Source of the DNA: Anaerolineae bacterium
GTDB taxonomy: Bacteria > Chloroflexota > Anaerolineae > SpSt-600
Reading direction: 5' to 3'
DNA length: 13,166 bases
Assembly (NCBI GenBank): GCA_028275425.1
Contig: JAPWUT010000025.1
Location: 1-13,166, forward strand
How positions within the stretch are numbered: position 1 is the first letter of the stretch; each line of letters starts with the position of its first letter. Made by a program: the position numbers and the translations under genes. The notes beneath the pieces are model-generated. The model was not told where the DNA came from and searched no databases. It saw only the letters and a list, made by a program, of their open reading frames with translations. Positions 1-7,974 of this stretch are shown one piece after another.

Positions 1-510
1 CCGTGGCGGTCGCCCAGTTCGTGGAAGATTTCCAGTGCTTTCTCGTAGTAGGCGATGGCCTCTTCCCAGCGGCCCTGGAGGCGGTAGACGTTGCCCAGGT
101 TGTTGAGCGTCTGAGCCTCGCCGTGGCAGTCGCCCAGGGTGCGGAAAGTTTCCAGCGCCTTCTCGTAGTTTGCGATGGCCTCTTCCCAGCGGCCCTGGTC
201 GGCGTAGACCAGGCCCAGGTTGGTGAGCGTAGCTCCCTCGCCGTGGCGGTCGCCCAGGGTGCGGAAAGTTTCCAGCGCCTTCTCGTAGTTTGCGATGGCC
301 TCTTCCCAGCGGCCCTGGTCGGCGTAGACCAGGCCCAGGTTGGTGAGCGTAGCTCCCTCGCCGTGGCGGTCGCCCAGTTCGTGGAAGATTTCCAGTGCTT
401 TCTCGTAGCAGGCGATGGCCTCTTCCCAGCGGCCCTGGAGCTGGTAGACGTTGCCCAGGCCCATGAGCGCCCTTCCCTCGCCGTGGCGGTCGCCCAGGGC
501 GCGGGCTACT
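1..510 (-). repeat. 120-bp tandem DNA repeat encoding 40-residue TPR units
   Basis: The sequence repeats with an exact 120-bp period, with units beginning at 1, 121, 241, 361 and 481 (the last one diverges after about 30 bp). Units 121-240 and 241-360 differ at one base only (A128 versus G248). The first halves of units 1-60 and 361-420 also differ at one base, while their second halves are more diverged. The period is a multiple of three and keeps the TPR frame open. The array continues past the left edge, so the copy number is unknown. Confidence 0.95.
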
Positions 511-3050
511 TCCAGGGCCGGTTGCAAAAGGCGCTCCCACTCCGGCCAGTAAGAATGGAGGTGAAAGAAGTCAACCAGCACGTCCACCAGCCTACCTTGT
601 AGAGGACTCCATGCTCGGAGTGCTTCTTTTAGCTCTTCTTGAGCTTCCCCCTTTTTCCCTTGCTCCCACAAGCTTACCCCCCTTTCCCACCGCTCAACTC
701 CTTCCTTGTAGGCCTCCTCTACCCGCTTTAAAATGGCCTCATTTATTGCACTTACATCCTCCCGCCTGTGCCGTTCCAGCCACTCCAGTGCTGTCCCCAG
801 GTTGCTGGCCTCCAGTTCCAGGAGGGCCGGAGCGGGTTTGCTTTTAACCCATCCCTTGTAGAATTCAGCCAGGCGCTCAAAGTATTTTTCCTTATCCAAA
901 TCGGCGGCCAGGTTTTGCCATGCCACTGCCCTGGCCAGAGGCTGCAGGGTATAGTAGGGCTGGGAATTTACCCACCTATCCTCCACAAGCGAGAGCCTAA
1001 CCAGGAGCTCCACCGCATCCCCAAAGGCAGCAGTTTCCATCCCGGAAACGGCCTTCCATGCCTCCCGCGAGGCCAAGGGGTCAAACAAGGCCAGTATCCG
1101 GAAGAGGCGCCGCCCATCTTCCCCAGCCATCTCTAAGGTGCGGGAGAAGACATAATCAAAGATGGGGCCTTCTGCCTCCCGCAGCTCCTCAAGCGCCTCC
1201 TGCCAGCTCCTCTTACCAGAGCTGACCCAGCCAATGACCATGCGCATGGCCATGGGGTGGCCACTGGTGAGCTGCAAAATTCCCTCAGCCGCATCAAAGT
1301 CAAGCGTAATTTTGACATGTTTTGCGTAATCAATCATTAGTGAGAGAGCATCGTAAAAGGCCATTCCTACCACATCTACCTCGTTGACCTCCAGGCCTTC
1401 GGGAACATCGGGGCAGGTGATGAGGGCACGGCAGTTGGCGGGCAGGCTGCGCAAAATGTCCTTCACCGCTTCGTCTTGGATGAAGAGGTCCATGTTGTCC
1501 AGGACCACCAGCCGCTTTTTGCCGTCGGCCGCCAGGGCAGCGATAATGGGTTGCACAAGGGCTTGGGGCGTCTCATCTCCCCGGAGTGGGATTTTCAGCC
1601 TCTCTGCCCAACGGCGCAGGAAATCGCCAACATCGGCCACAAGCTCTTTGGCCCGGTAATCGTGGAGGAAGCGGGCTATCTCTTCGGGGACAGGCTCTGC
1701 TCTTCCCCGCAGCCACTGCACATCATCAAACCACCACCCCCAGCGGAAGAGGGCTTCCACCGCCAGGGCCGTCTTGCCTATGCCCCGCTCGCCGTGGATA
1801 ACGGTTACCGGATACTTCCTTGGCACTTCAGGGTCTATATTTTCGGCTACTTCTACCAGTTCCTTGCGCCTACCGGTGAAGAGGGGGTCTCGCTGGAGGG
1901 ATGGGTCTGGCGGCTTGAAAGGCTGTGGCTCTTCTTTCACTGTGACCTTGCCTTTTTCCTCCCCGGCCGGCGTTAGTTCGGGGTAGGGCTTTCCCAGGAC
2001 ATCGGCTCGGAGGAAGAGCACGGGCGTAGCCCATTCCCAGGGCCAGGCTTTGCCAAGGCTGTAGGCATCGGCCAGGGAGTGGCGGGCGCGGCGCAAGGCT
2101 TCCAAAAGGTCGGTGCCTCGGGCCAGTTCGGAGTAGAAGCGGGCAAAGAAGGCGCGGGCGCCATCTACGGAAATGCTGAATTGCATGGCTAACACGCGGG
2201 GCAAGCCAGCCTCTAAGAGGGTGCGGGCCACGCCGGGCATCCGAGGAGCATCGGCAGCGGTGAGGCAGGATTGGAACACAGCCAGGCTCAGGCCGGTGCG
2301 CAGCACCTTCTCCCGCAGCCACTCCGTGTCCACTGGAGCCTCCACCCCGTAGCGGTCCTCCAGAGCCAACACGCCCACGTTGCCATGGCCCAGGAAGTGG
2401 AGCACGTGGTATTTGTTACCCAGTTCCCGAGAGAGGTCTTCGCTGGTGACGTGCAAACGCAGGACGAAATCGGCGGGGAAGTCTTTACCCCGTAGCTCGC
2501 GGAAGACCTCTGCCTCCTGCTCCAGGTTTATTATCGCTGGCTGGCTGAGATCATCGGGCTCAAGTTTCTTATTCAAATTCAAAAGTGGGCTGGCCATGGC
2601 CACCAGGATGCGCAGCCGGGAGTCGGGCGGGGTCTCGCCGCTGGCCACGGGGGCTTTAATTTGGGCCAGGCGGAGGATGCCCCGGTCGCGGGCTACCCAG
2701 CCATTTCCGTCGTGGAGCAGCTCCCAGGGGAGCTCGGCCAGGGTTGGCTCCTGGCAAACCAGGGCCAAAGGGCCTGCGGTCTCAAAGTAAAGCTTTCGGA
2801 CTGCGCCTGTGAACAAGCGGTCAAATAGTTTCCGGCCGAAAGCGCGCAAAAATTGCTCATTCACCTTTTGCCGGGCGATTTGGGAATCCTTCCATTGCTC
2901 CGGACTCTGCGGCCCGTTAGCGGCTAAGCGCAGCAGAGCCAATTCCTGGGTGAACTCGTCGTGGCTCAGGGGCGGGTCCGGCTGGCAGGCTGCTCCGTCC
3001 AAGCTTACCATTTCCGGCCTAATAGTAAGCAATAAAGGTTGAGCGGGCAT
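1..3050 (-). CDS. CHAT-STAND NTPase-TPR protein, partial (C-terminus beyond window)
   Basis: One uninterrupted frame of 1016 codons runs from an ATG at 3050 to the window edge. AGGAG (3057-3061) lies 7 nt before the ATG and fixes the start. Domains in order: about residues 95-350 a CHAT caspase-like domain, with the presumed catalytic His222 in HFLGHG and Cys262 in FQSCLTA; about 385-610 a STAND/NB-ARC-type NTPase, with Walker A GERGIGKT (Lys426), Walker B LVVLDN (Asp518) and a GHP motif at 597-599; then a probable winged-helix and helical region; from about 840 a TPR array of 40-residue units (NLGxVYxxQGRWEEAIxxYEKALE). No signal peptide or membrane segment is seen, so it is probably cytoplasmic. 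In the known families CHAT is a cysteine protease, STAND modules are ATP-driven switches and TPRs act as sensors or scaffolds. A role as a signal-activated protease, possibly in defence or cell death, is inference. The gene is monocistronic here, divergent from the transketolase, with its own promoter. Confidence 0.9.
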   Translation of the reverse strand, partial: MPAQPLLLTIRPEMVSLDGAACQPDPPLSHDEFTQELALLRLAANGPQSPEQWKDSQIARQKVNEQFLRAFGRKLFDRLFTGAVRKLYFETAGPLALVCQEPTLAELPWELLHDGNGWVARDRGILRLAQIKAPVASGETPPDSRLRILVAMASPLLNLNKKLEPDDLSQPAIINLEQEAEVFRELRGKDFPADFVLRLHVTSEDLSRELGNKYHVLHFLGHGNVGVLALEDRYGVEAPVDTEWLREKVLRTGLSLAVFQSCLTAADAPRMPGVARTLLEAGLPRVLAMQFSISVDGARAFFARFYSELARGTDLLEALRRARHSLADAYSLGKAWPWEWATPVLFLRADVLGKPYPELTPAGEEKGKVTVKEEPQPFKPPDPSLQRDPLFTGRRKELVEVAENIDPEVPRKYPVTVIHGERGIGKTALAVEALFRWGWWFDDVQWLRGRAEPVPEEIARFLHDYRAKELVADVGDFLRRWAERLKIPLRGDETPQALVQPIIAALAADGKKRLVVLDNMDLFIQDEAVKDILRSLPANCRALITCPDVPEGLEVNEVDVVGMAFYDALSLMIDYAKHVKITLDFDAAEGILQLTSGHPMAMRMVIGWVSSGKRSWQEALEELREAEGPIFDYVFSRTLEMAGEDGRRLFRILALFDPLASREAWKAVSGMETAAFGDAVELLVRLSLVEDRWVNSQPYYTLQPLARAVAWQNLAADLDKEKYFERLAEFYKGWVKSKPAPALLELEASNLGTALEWLERHRREDVSAINEAILKRVEEAYKEGVERWERGVSLWEQGKKGEAQEELKEALRAWSPLQGRLVDVLVDFFHLHSYWPEWERLLQPALEVARALGDRHGEGRALMGLGNVYQLQGRWEEAIACYEKALEIFHELGDRHGEGATLTNLGLVYADQGRWEEAIANYEKALETFRTLGDRHGEGATLTNLGLVYADQGRWEEAIANYEKALETFRTLGDCHGEAQTLNNLGNVYRLQGRWEEAIAYYEKALEIFHELGDRH

Positions 3051-3084
3051 TTTTCACTCCTGTAAGCGGGCTTCTCTGCGGTTT

Positions 3085-3113
3085 AGGATAGCATACGGGT
3101 GCATTTCTGTCAA
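3085..3113 (-). promoter_or_regulatory. Predicted sigma-70-type promoter of the CHAT-STAND-TPR gene
   Basis: On the minus strand TTGACA (3108-3113) is followed by a 17-bp spacer and TATCCT (3085-3090). The predicted transcription start is near 3078, giving a leader of about 28 nt that contains the AGGAG ribosome-binding site. The -35 matches consensus perfectly and the spacing is ideal. Confidence 0.75.
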
Positions 3114-3138
3114 TTTTTGCAGCCAAAGCGCCTTTCCG

Positions 3139-3330
3139 ACCTAACCCCCTGGCCCCCTTCCCTGCGAGGGAAGGGGGAAAATTCTGGCGAGTGATTGGGG
3201 GAAAGGTTAACCCCGCCACGAGTGGGGCCCAGAACTCCGGCAAACCCAAAGCCCACGGGGGTGGGCAAACGGGGGGTCCAGGGGGCGAAGCCCCCTGGCA
3301 GGGGGCCTGGGGGATGTGCCCCCACAACCC
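3139..3330 (+). repeat. Palindromic G-rich intergenic repeat, copy A
   Basis: This is a single copy of the repeat family found again in arrays B and C. In order it holds: a hairpin of CCCCCTTCCCT / AGGGAAGGGGG with loop GCG (3153-3177); a conserved core beginning CACGAGTGGGG (3217); a G-tract run with four G3+ tracts (3257-3285); a hairpin CCAGGGGGC-GAA-GCCCCCTGG (3278-3298); and a hairpin TGGGGG-ATGTG-CCCCCA (3308-3324). It fills the space between the two divergent promoters. A reading frame runs through it, but its Gly/Pro-rich translation follows from the repeat and I do not call a gene. Confidence 0.85.
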
Positions 3331-3355
3331 CGCCCCCGAAGGAGTGGGTAAACTA

Positions 3356-3384
3356 TTTGCCCTATTGCGCTTTCCGGCTATAAT
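3356..3384 (+). promoter_or_regulatory. Predicted sigma-70-type promoter of the transketolase operon
   Basis: TATAAT (3379-3384) is a perfect -10 box. A weaker -35, TTTGCC (3356-3361), lies 17 bp upstream. The predicted start is near 3391, leaving a leader of about 27 nt that includes the strong Shine-Dalgarno AAGGAGG at 3404-3410. Confidence 0.65.
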
Positions 3385-3417
3385 CTTCAGAAGAATCCTA
3401 CCCAAGGAGGCGGAAAC

Positions 3418-5775
3418 ATGGGCCAGAGCACGGATTTCATAGAGTCCCGCTACCAAGAGCTCTCAAAGTGCTTCCACTACTGGGAGAAAATCAAGGACAT
3501 AATTGACCAGCTAATTGACCTCATGCTCAATTACCGCCAGAGCGGACACCCCGGAGGCTCCCGTTCCAAAGTCCACATCTTCGTAGCCACAACTCTGAGC
3601 GGGGTCATGCGCTGGGATATACGCCACCCGGAAAAAGCCTTCGGAGACAGGTTCATCCTGGTCGGAGGGCATACTGTACCCCTGATTTACGCTACCTTAG
3701 CCGTGTACAACGAGGCCCTCAGGATAAAGTACCAGCAGACCGGCGACCCTAAATATCTAATCCCGAACCCGGAGAAGTATGCGCTCTACTGGGAGGACCT
3801 GCTCAAGTTCAGGAGGAACAAAGGCCTATCCGGCCACGCCGAGATGGAAGGCAAAACCCTCTTCCTCAAGTTCAACACAGGACCCTCAGGGCATGGCTCT
3901 CCGGCTGCTGCCGGGGAAGCTTTGGCCCTGAAGAGGGCAGGAGCCTACGGCGTTAAAGTCATCGCTTTGGAAGGAGATGCTGGCCTCACTCCAGGCGCCA
4001 CCCACGAAACCCTGAACTCCGCTTGGGGCCTGGGCCTTGATAACCTCTACTACCTTGTGGACTGGAACGATTATGGCATAGATGACCACCCGCTCTCCTC
4101 AGTAGTCTACGGCTCCCCCGAACATTGGTTCGGCTCCCACGGCTGGAGAGTTGTGGGGACGATGCGAGGCAATGAGTGGGAACCTGTCACCAGGACCTTG
4201 CTCAACTTGTTCTACGGCCCCAACCCCGAAAAGGTCCCGAGTGTCGCTTGGTTCAGGACCAAGAAGGGGCGAGGCTACCTCAAGTACGACAACAAGTCCC
4301 ACGGCAGCCCCCACCCACTGAACAGCGAGCTCTTCTGGGAAACCAAGCGACCCTTCGCCGAAAAGTATGGAGTCAAATTTGAAGGATTTGGCCAGCCGGC
4401 GCCGAAGGACCCCCAAGAGCTCATGGCTCAGTATCGGGCTAACTTGGAGGCGGTGATAAACGTCCTGCGCCAGGACCAGGAATTGGTTGATTACTTGGCC
4501 GATACCCTCATCTCTATCGCCGAGACTGTGCCGGACGAAATCCCAACCCTGAAGATAAACCGCAAGGTCAATCCCTTCAAGGACCCCCGCCTTTACGATT
4601 ACCGCAATTACCCCTCAAAGCTATTCGTTCCACCGGGGACAAAGGCTGCCAACCGGGAAGCTTTCTCCAAATGGGGGGCATGGGTCAATTACTTCGGGCA
4701 CAAAGAGTATGGCCGCCCGCTCTTCATCGTTTGCGCTGCCGACTTGGCCGATTCCACCATGATTTCGGGCTTCGCCAAAGAGTGGGAAGATTTCCCAGGC
4801 TACGGCTGGTACGAGCGCTACGGCTCACCCGATGGCATCCTCCTCCCGCAGGAGATAACCGAGTTCGCCAATGCCGGGATAATGGCGGGAATGGTCACAG
4901 TCAACTTCGCCGAGAACCCGTGGGAGGAGTTCAACGGCTTCTACGGGGCCTGCTCCACCTACGGTTCCTTCGCTTACCTCAAGTATGGCCCCTTCAGGCT
5001 CTTCAGCCAGCTCGCCCAAGATTGCCAGCTTAAAGTCGGAAAAATCATATGGGTAGCGGGCCACTCCGGCCCCGAAACCGCCGACGACTCCCGCACGCAC
5101 TTCGGAATCTTCGCCCCTGGGGTGACCCAGCTTTTCCCCAAGGGGCAGATAATAAACTTGCACCCTTGGGAGCACAACGAGGTCCCGGTCGTCTTGGGCG
5201 AAGCCCTAAAATACGATGTCCCGCTAATCGCCTTGCACCTCACCCGTCCACCGATAGAGGTCCCCGACCGGGAGGCTTTGGGGATACCTTCGCACTTTGA
5301 GGCAGCCAAAGGGGCTTACATTGTGAGGGATTACAGGCCGGACTTACCCAAGATGGGCACGGTCATAGTGCAAGGGACCAGCGCTATGGTCAGCATAATC
5401 AAAATCCTGCCCAAACTGGATGAGGAAAAGCTGAACGTAAAGATAGTGGCGGCCATAAGTCCGGAGCTCTTCTCCTTCCAGCCGGAAGAGTACCGGAACC
5501 GAGTGCTATCGGAAGGGGATAAGCTGGATTCAATGTGCATAACCACCCAAGCCCGCTGGCTCATGCACGACTGGCTCTTCAACAAAGTCGCCGAAGAATA
5601 CTCCCTCTCAGCCGATTGGGATAACCGATGGCGCACCGGTGGCACGGTTGATGAAGTCATTGAAGAAGCACACCTTTCGCCGTACTGGGTCCTTGAGGGC
5701 ATAAGGCGCTTTGTCAGGGATAGAGAAAAGAGGCTGGAGAGGATTGAGAGGGCGCTGAAGGAAGCAAGGGGGTAA
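3418..5775 (+). CDS. Transketolase-family thiamine-diphosphate enzyme, long divergent form
   Basis: The 785-residue protein starts at ATG 3418, 7 nt after AAGGAGG. Features expected of transketolase are present: SGHPGGS (42-48), a His-containing GGHTVPLIYA segment (83-92), TGPSGHG (154-160), a ThDP/metal motif EGDAG (185-189) reaching Asn217 in VDWND, the likely catalytic Glu482 in EITEFANAGIMAGM, a conserved GHSGPETADDSRTH segment (548-561), and Arg610 at the position of the phosphate-binding Arg of the transketolase SRQ motif. Family members transfer two-carbon ketol units between sugar phosphates in the cytoplasmic pentose phosphate or Calvin pathways. It is about 100 residues longer than ordinary transketolases and has GDA in place of the usual GDG. 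A phosphoketolase is less likely because the spacing and motifs follow transketolase. The exact substrate is not shown by the sequence. It is the first gene of a two-gene operon. Confidence 0.85.
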   Translation: MGQSTDFIESRYQELSKCFHYWEKIKDIIDQLIDLMLNYRQSGHPGGSRSKVHIFVATTLSGVMRWDIRHPEKAFGDRFILVGGHTVPLIYATLAVYNEALRIKYQQTGDPKYLIPNPEKYALYWEDLLKFRRNKGLSGHAEMEGKTLFLKFNTGPSGHGSPAAAGEALALKRAGAYGVKVIALEGDAGLTPGATHETLNSAWGLGLDNLYYLVDWNDYGIDDHPLSSVVYGSPEHWFGSHGWRVVGTMRGNEWEPVTRTLLNLFYGPNPEKVPSVAWFRTKKGRGYLKYDNKSHGSPHPLNSELFWETKRPFAEKYGVKFEGFGQPAPKDPQELMAQYRANLEAVINVLRQDQELVDYLADTLISIAETVPDEIPTLKINRKVNPFKDPRLYDYRNYPSKLFVPPGTKAANREAFSKWGAWVNYFGHKEYGRPLFIVCAADLADSTMISGFAKEWEDFPGYGWYERYGSPDGILLPQEITEFANAGIMAGMVTVNFAENPWEEFNGFYGACSTYGSFAYLKYGPFRLFSQLAQDCQLKVGKIIWVAGHSGPETADDSRTHFGIFAPGVTQLFPKGQIINLHPWEHNEVPVVLGEALKYDVPLIALHLTRPPIEVPDREALGIPSHFEAAKGAYIVRDYRPDLPKMGTVIVQGTSAMVSIIKILPKLDEEKLNVKIVAAISPELFSFQPEEYRNRVLSEGDKLDSMCITTQARWLMHDWLFNKVAEEYSLSADWDNRWRTGGTVDEVIEEAHLSPYWVLEGIRRFVRDREKRLERIERALKEARG

Positions 5776-7373
5776 TGTTTTGTTGCCGCCAGGGTAGGCA
5801 ATTTCTGCTCTTGGGGATTATCGTCCTTCTGGCCCTGGCCCTCAAAGGAGCCTTGCTGGCCGCCGACGCCGTGCCCTTTAACTCCGATGAAGCGGTAGTC
5901 GGCCTAATGGCCCGCCACATCCTGCTTAAGGGGGAGCGGCCGGTTTTCTATTACGGCCAGGCCTACATGGGCAGCCTTGATGCTTGGTTGATCGCTGGAG
6001 CCTTCGCTCTGCTTGGTATTTCAACTTTGACCATGCGTCTGGTGCAGGTGCTGCTCTTCATTGGCCTGCTGGTGTCCTACTGGCTATTAGCCCGGCGCTT
6101 CTGCAGGAGTGAAGAGGCGGCCCTGTTATGTGCGCTTTACATCGCCCTACCGCCGGTGTTGCTCACTCTTTACACCACAGCCACGTTGGGTGGCTACAAC
6201 GAGGTGTTGTTGCTGGGCAATCTGGTACTCCTGCTTGCCCATGATTTGGCCGAGGGGAAAGAGTCCGGGCTTAGGTGGTTGGCTTTGGGTGCGGCGGCGG
6301 GGCTCGGATTCTGGACATTGGGTCTAATCGTTGTGTATTTGGTGCCGGTGGGTCTTTTTCTACTCTGGCGGCTGCGATGGCGCCCGTGGCGAGGGTACCT
6401 GCTGGCTGTGTTGGCATTCCTGGTTTTCAGCAGTCCGTGGTGGGTGTACAATTTCACCCATAGCCAGGCCTGCCTGCTCGTGCTGTGCGGCCCGCCAGCT
6501 ACTGACCCCTGCTTATCTCCAGTCCTGCCGCCAGGCACCCGCCTTGCTGGCTTTTTCCTCATCGGCCTGACCGGGCTTTTGGGGCTGCGCTATCCGTGGT
6601 CAGCGGAATGGGTATCGTTGCCCCTGAGCGTGCCCATCCTCATTTTTTACGAGGCCGCTGCGGCATACGGGTATTATCGCTGGCGTGCTAATCGCCGCTT
6701 CGGGCATGGTGGTTACGGGCTACTGTGGCTGCTGGCCGGCTTCCTTTCCTTATCCTTTGTGGGCACACGGTTCGGCAGCGATCCGACCGGACGCTACCTG
6801 CTTCCTTTGTATGTCCCGGTAAGCATTTTTAGCGCCGATTTATTGGGCATGCTGAGACGACGCAGCCGGGCGCTTTTCACCTTGGCACTTTTTTTCGTGC
6901 TTGCTTTCAACCTGGTGGGACATATCCAGGGTGCACGGGGAACGGCGAAAATTACCACCCAGTTCAATCCTCGTTTCCAGTTTGATAACGCTTACGATGC
7001 CGAACTCATCGCCTTCTTGCTGGATAAAGGCCAGCCTTTTGGATACAGCAACTACTGGGTCTCCTACAAAATCGCTTTCCTATCCGATGAGCGGGTAATT
7101 CTCGCCCCTCGGCTGCCTTACAAAGAGCATCTGATTTACAGCGAGGGTGACGACCGCTACCCGGCCTACACTGTCAAAGTGCGCGAGGCGGACTGTGTTG
7201 TCTACGTTACCAGCAACCAGCCGGCCTTGGATGCGCTGCTGCGTGAGCGACTCGCGAGACTGGGAATTGCATTTCAGGAGGAGGAAATCGGCCCGTACCG
7301 GGTGTTCTACAACCTTTCGCGCCGTGTGTCTCCTGAAGAGCTGGGGGCATTTACGCGGGATTCTACGCATTAA
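5775..7373 (+). CDS. GT-C fold membrane glycosyltransferase (PMT/ArnT family 39-like)
   Basis: The 532-residue protein starts at an ATG whose first base is the last base of the transketolase stop (TAATG), which indicates translational coupling. It has a hydrophobic segment at about 8-30, then an acidic loop motif NSDEAVVG (36-43), the usual place of the catalytic Asp in GT-C enzymes, followed by YYGQAYMGSLDA. About ten further hydrophobic spans lie up to about residue 388, including TGRYLLPLYVPV (338-349), a motif common in dolichyl/polyprenyl-phosphate-sugar dependent transferases. Residues 390-532 form a soluble tail, probably extracytoplasmic. Members of this class transfer sugars from lipid-phosphate carriers to protein, lipid or polymer acceptors outside the membrane. 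Donor and acceptor cannot be told here. Its pairing with a transketolase is unusual, and a functional link is not evident. Confidence 0.75.
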   Translation: MFCCRQGRQFLLLGIIVLLALALKGALLAADAVPFNSDEAVVGLMARHILLKGERPVFYYGQAYMGSLDAWLIAGAFALLGISTLTMRLVQVLLFIGLLVSYWLLARRFCRSEEAALLCALYIALPPVLLTLYTTATLGGYNEVLLLGNLVLLLAHDLAEGKESGLRWLALGAAAGLGFWTLGLIVVYLVPVGLFLLWRLRWRPWRGYLLAVLAFLVFSSPWWVYNFTHSQACLLVLCGPPATDPCLSPVLPPGTRLAGFFLIGLTGLLGLRYPWSAEWVSLPLSVPILIFYEAAAAYGYYRWRANRRFGHGGYGLLWLLAGFLSLSFVGTRFGSDPTGRYLLPLYVPVSIFSADLLGMLRRRSRALFTLALFFVLAFNLVGHIQGARGTAKITTQFNPRFQFDNAYDAELIAFLLDKGQPFGYSNYWVSYKIAFLSDERVILAPRLPYKEHLIYSEGDDRYPAYTVKVREADCVVYVTSNQPALDALLRERLARLGIAFQEEEIGPYRVFYNLSRRVSPEELGAFTRDSTH

Positions 7374-7475
7374 GAGCACTTTAGGCCCATGGGAATCAAC
7401 ACAGCCTTCCTCTTTAGGGATGTCTCCCTCCTTAGCTTTCAGTGCCGGCTAAAATCAGCCCGTTTTGGCCCTTGG

Positions 7476-7503
7476 TTGGGAGGGGGCCTTAGCCCCCTCC
7501 CAA
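7476..7503 (+). terminator. Strong hairpin downstream of the transketolase-GT operon, possible terminator
   Basis: A perfect 12-bp stem (7476-7487 with 7492-7503) closes a CTTA loop 102 bp after the glycosyltransferase stop. No T-tract follows, so intrinsic termination is doubtful. It also forms the first recognisable part of repeat array B, so it may simply be a repeat hairpin that reduces readthrough. Confidence 0.3.
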
Positions 7504-7958
7504 GGGGTTTGGGGGATGTGCCCCTAAAAATTCAAAGAAGGGGGAGAACAGCTAACCCCTGCAACCTGCCCACGAGTGGGACCCAAAACGCTGGCAGACC
7601 CTGAGCCAACGGGGGTGGGCAAAACGGGGGGTCCAGGGGGGCGGAGCCCCCATGGCGGGGGGTCGTGGGGGGTGTCCCCCCACAAATTCAAAAGAGGGGG
7701 CGAGCTGCCCACATTAGCAATCCCGCCACGAGTGGGACCCAAAACGCCGGCAAACCCTAAGCCCGCGGGGGTGGGCAAAGGGGGGTGGAGGGGGCTGCGC
7801 TCCCTCCCAGGGGGCATGGGGGATGTGCCCCCAAGAACTAAAAATAAGGGGCGAGTTGCTAACTCTTGCAACCAGGCTACGAGTGAGACCCAAAACGTTG
7901 GCGAGCCTTTAGTCAACGATGGTGGGAAAATGGGGGGCCACAATTCTGGGACACACCC
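7476..7958 (+). repeat. Palindromic repeat array B (tail, two full units, terminal half-unit)
   Basis: The gene-free stretch between the glycosyltransferase and recR is almost all repeat. A truncated unit tail (from 7476) is followed by full units with cores at 7571 (CACGAGTGGGACCC) and 7727, and a degenerate unit with TACGAGTGAGACCC at 7878. Core spacing is 156 and 151 bp. Each full unit carries a G-tract run, one or two G/C hairpins, a TGTSCCCCC hairpin arm, an A-rich stretch and a GCTAAC- or GCCCAC-like tail. The last unit breaks off into AATTCTGGGACACACCC (7942-7958), 16 bp before the recR stop codon. Frames through this DNA give Gly/Pro-rich translations on both strands and are not called as genes. 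Confidence 0.85.
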
Positions 7959-7974
7959 TTCTCTAAGGTGAAAA

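Noticed and set aside
3..602. Plus-strand open frame of 199 codons with internal repeats
   Set aside because: It is the antisense image of the TPR-coding repeats of the minus-strand gene; the 120-bp period keeps both strands open.
7476..7958. CRISPR array
   Set aside because: The units are about 150 bp, diverged and internally palindromic, with no short identical direct repeat and unique spacers, and no cas genes are present.
7524..7971. Open frames on both strands with Gly/Pro-rich translations (also in 3110-3456 and 10746-11235)
   Set aside because: They are translations of the G/C-rich palindromic repeats, overlap on both strands, have no credible ribosome-binding sites, and change frame with each repeat unit.
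7925..7974. Intrinsic terminator after recR on the minus strand
   Set aside because: A short imperfect stem (CACCTT / AAGGGTG) exists but no T-tract follows it, so it is too weak to call.
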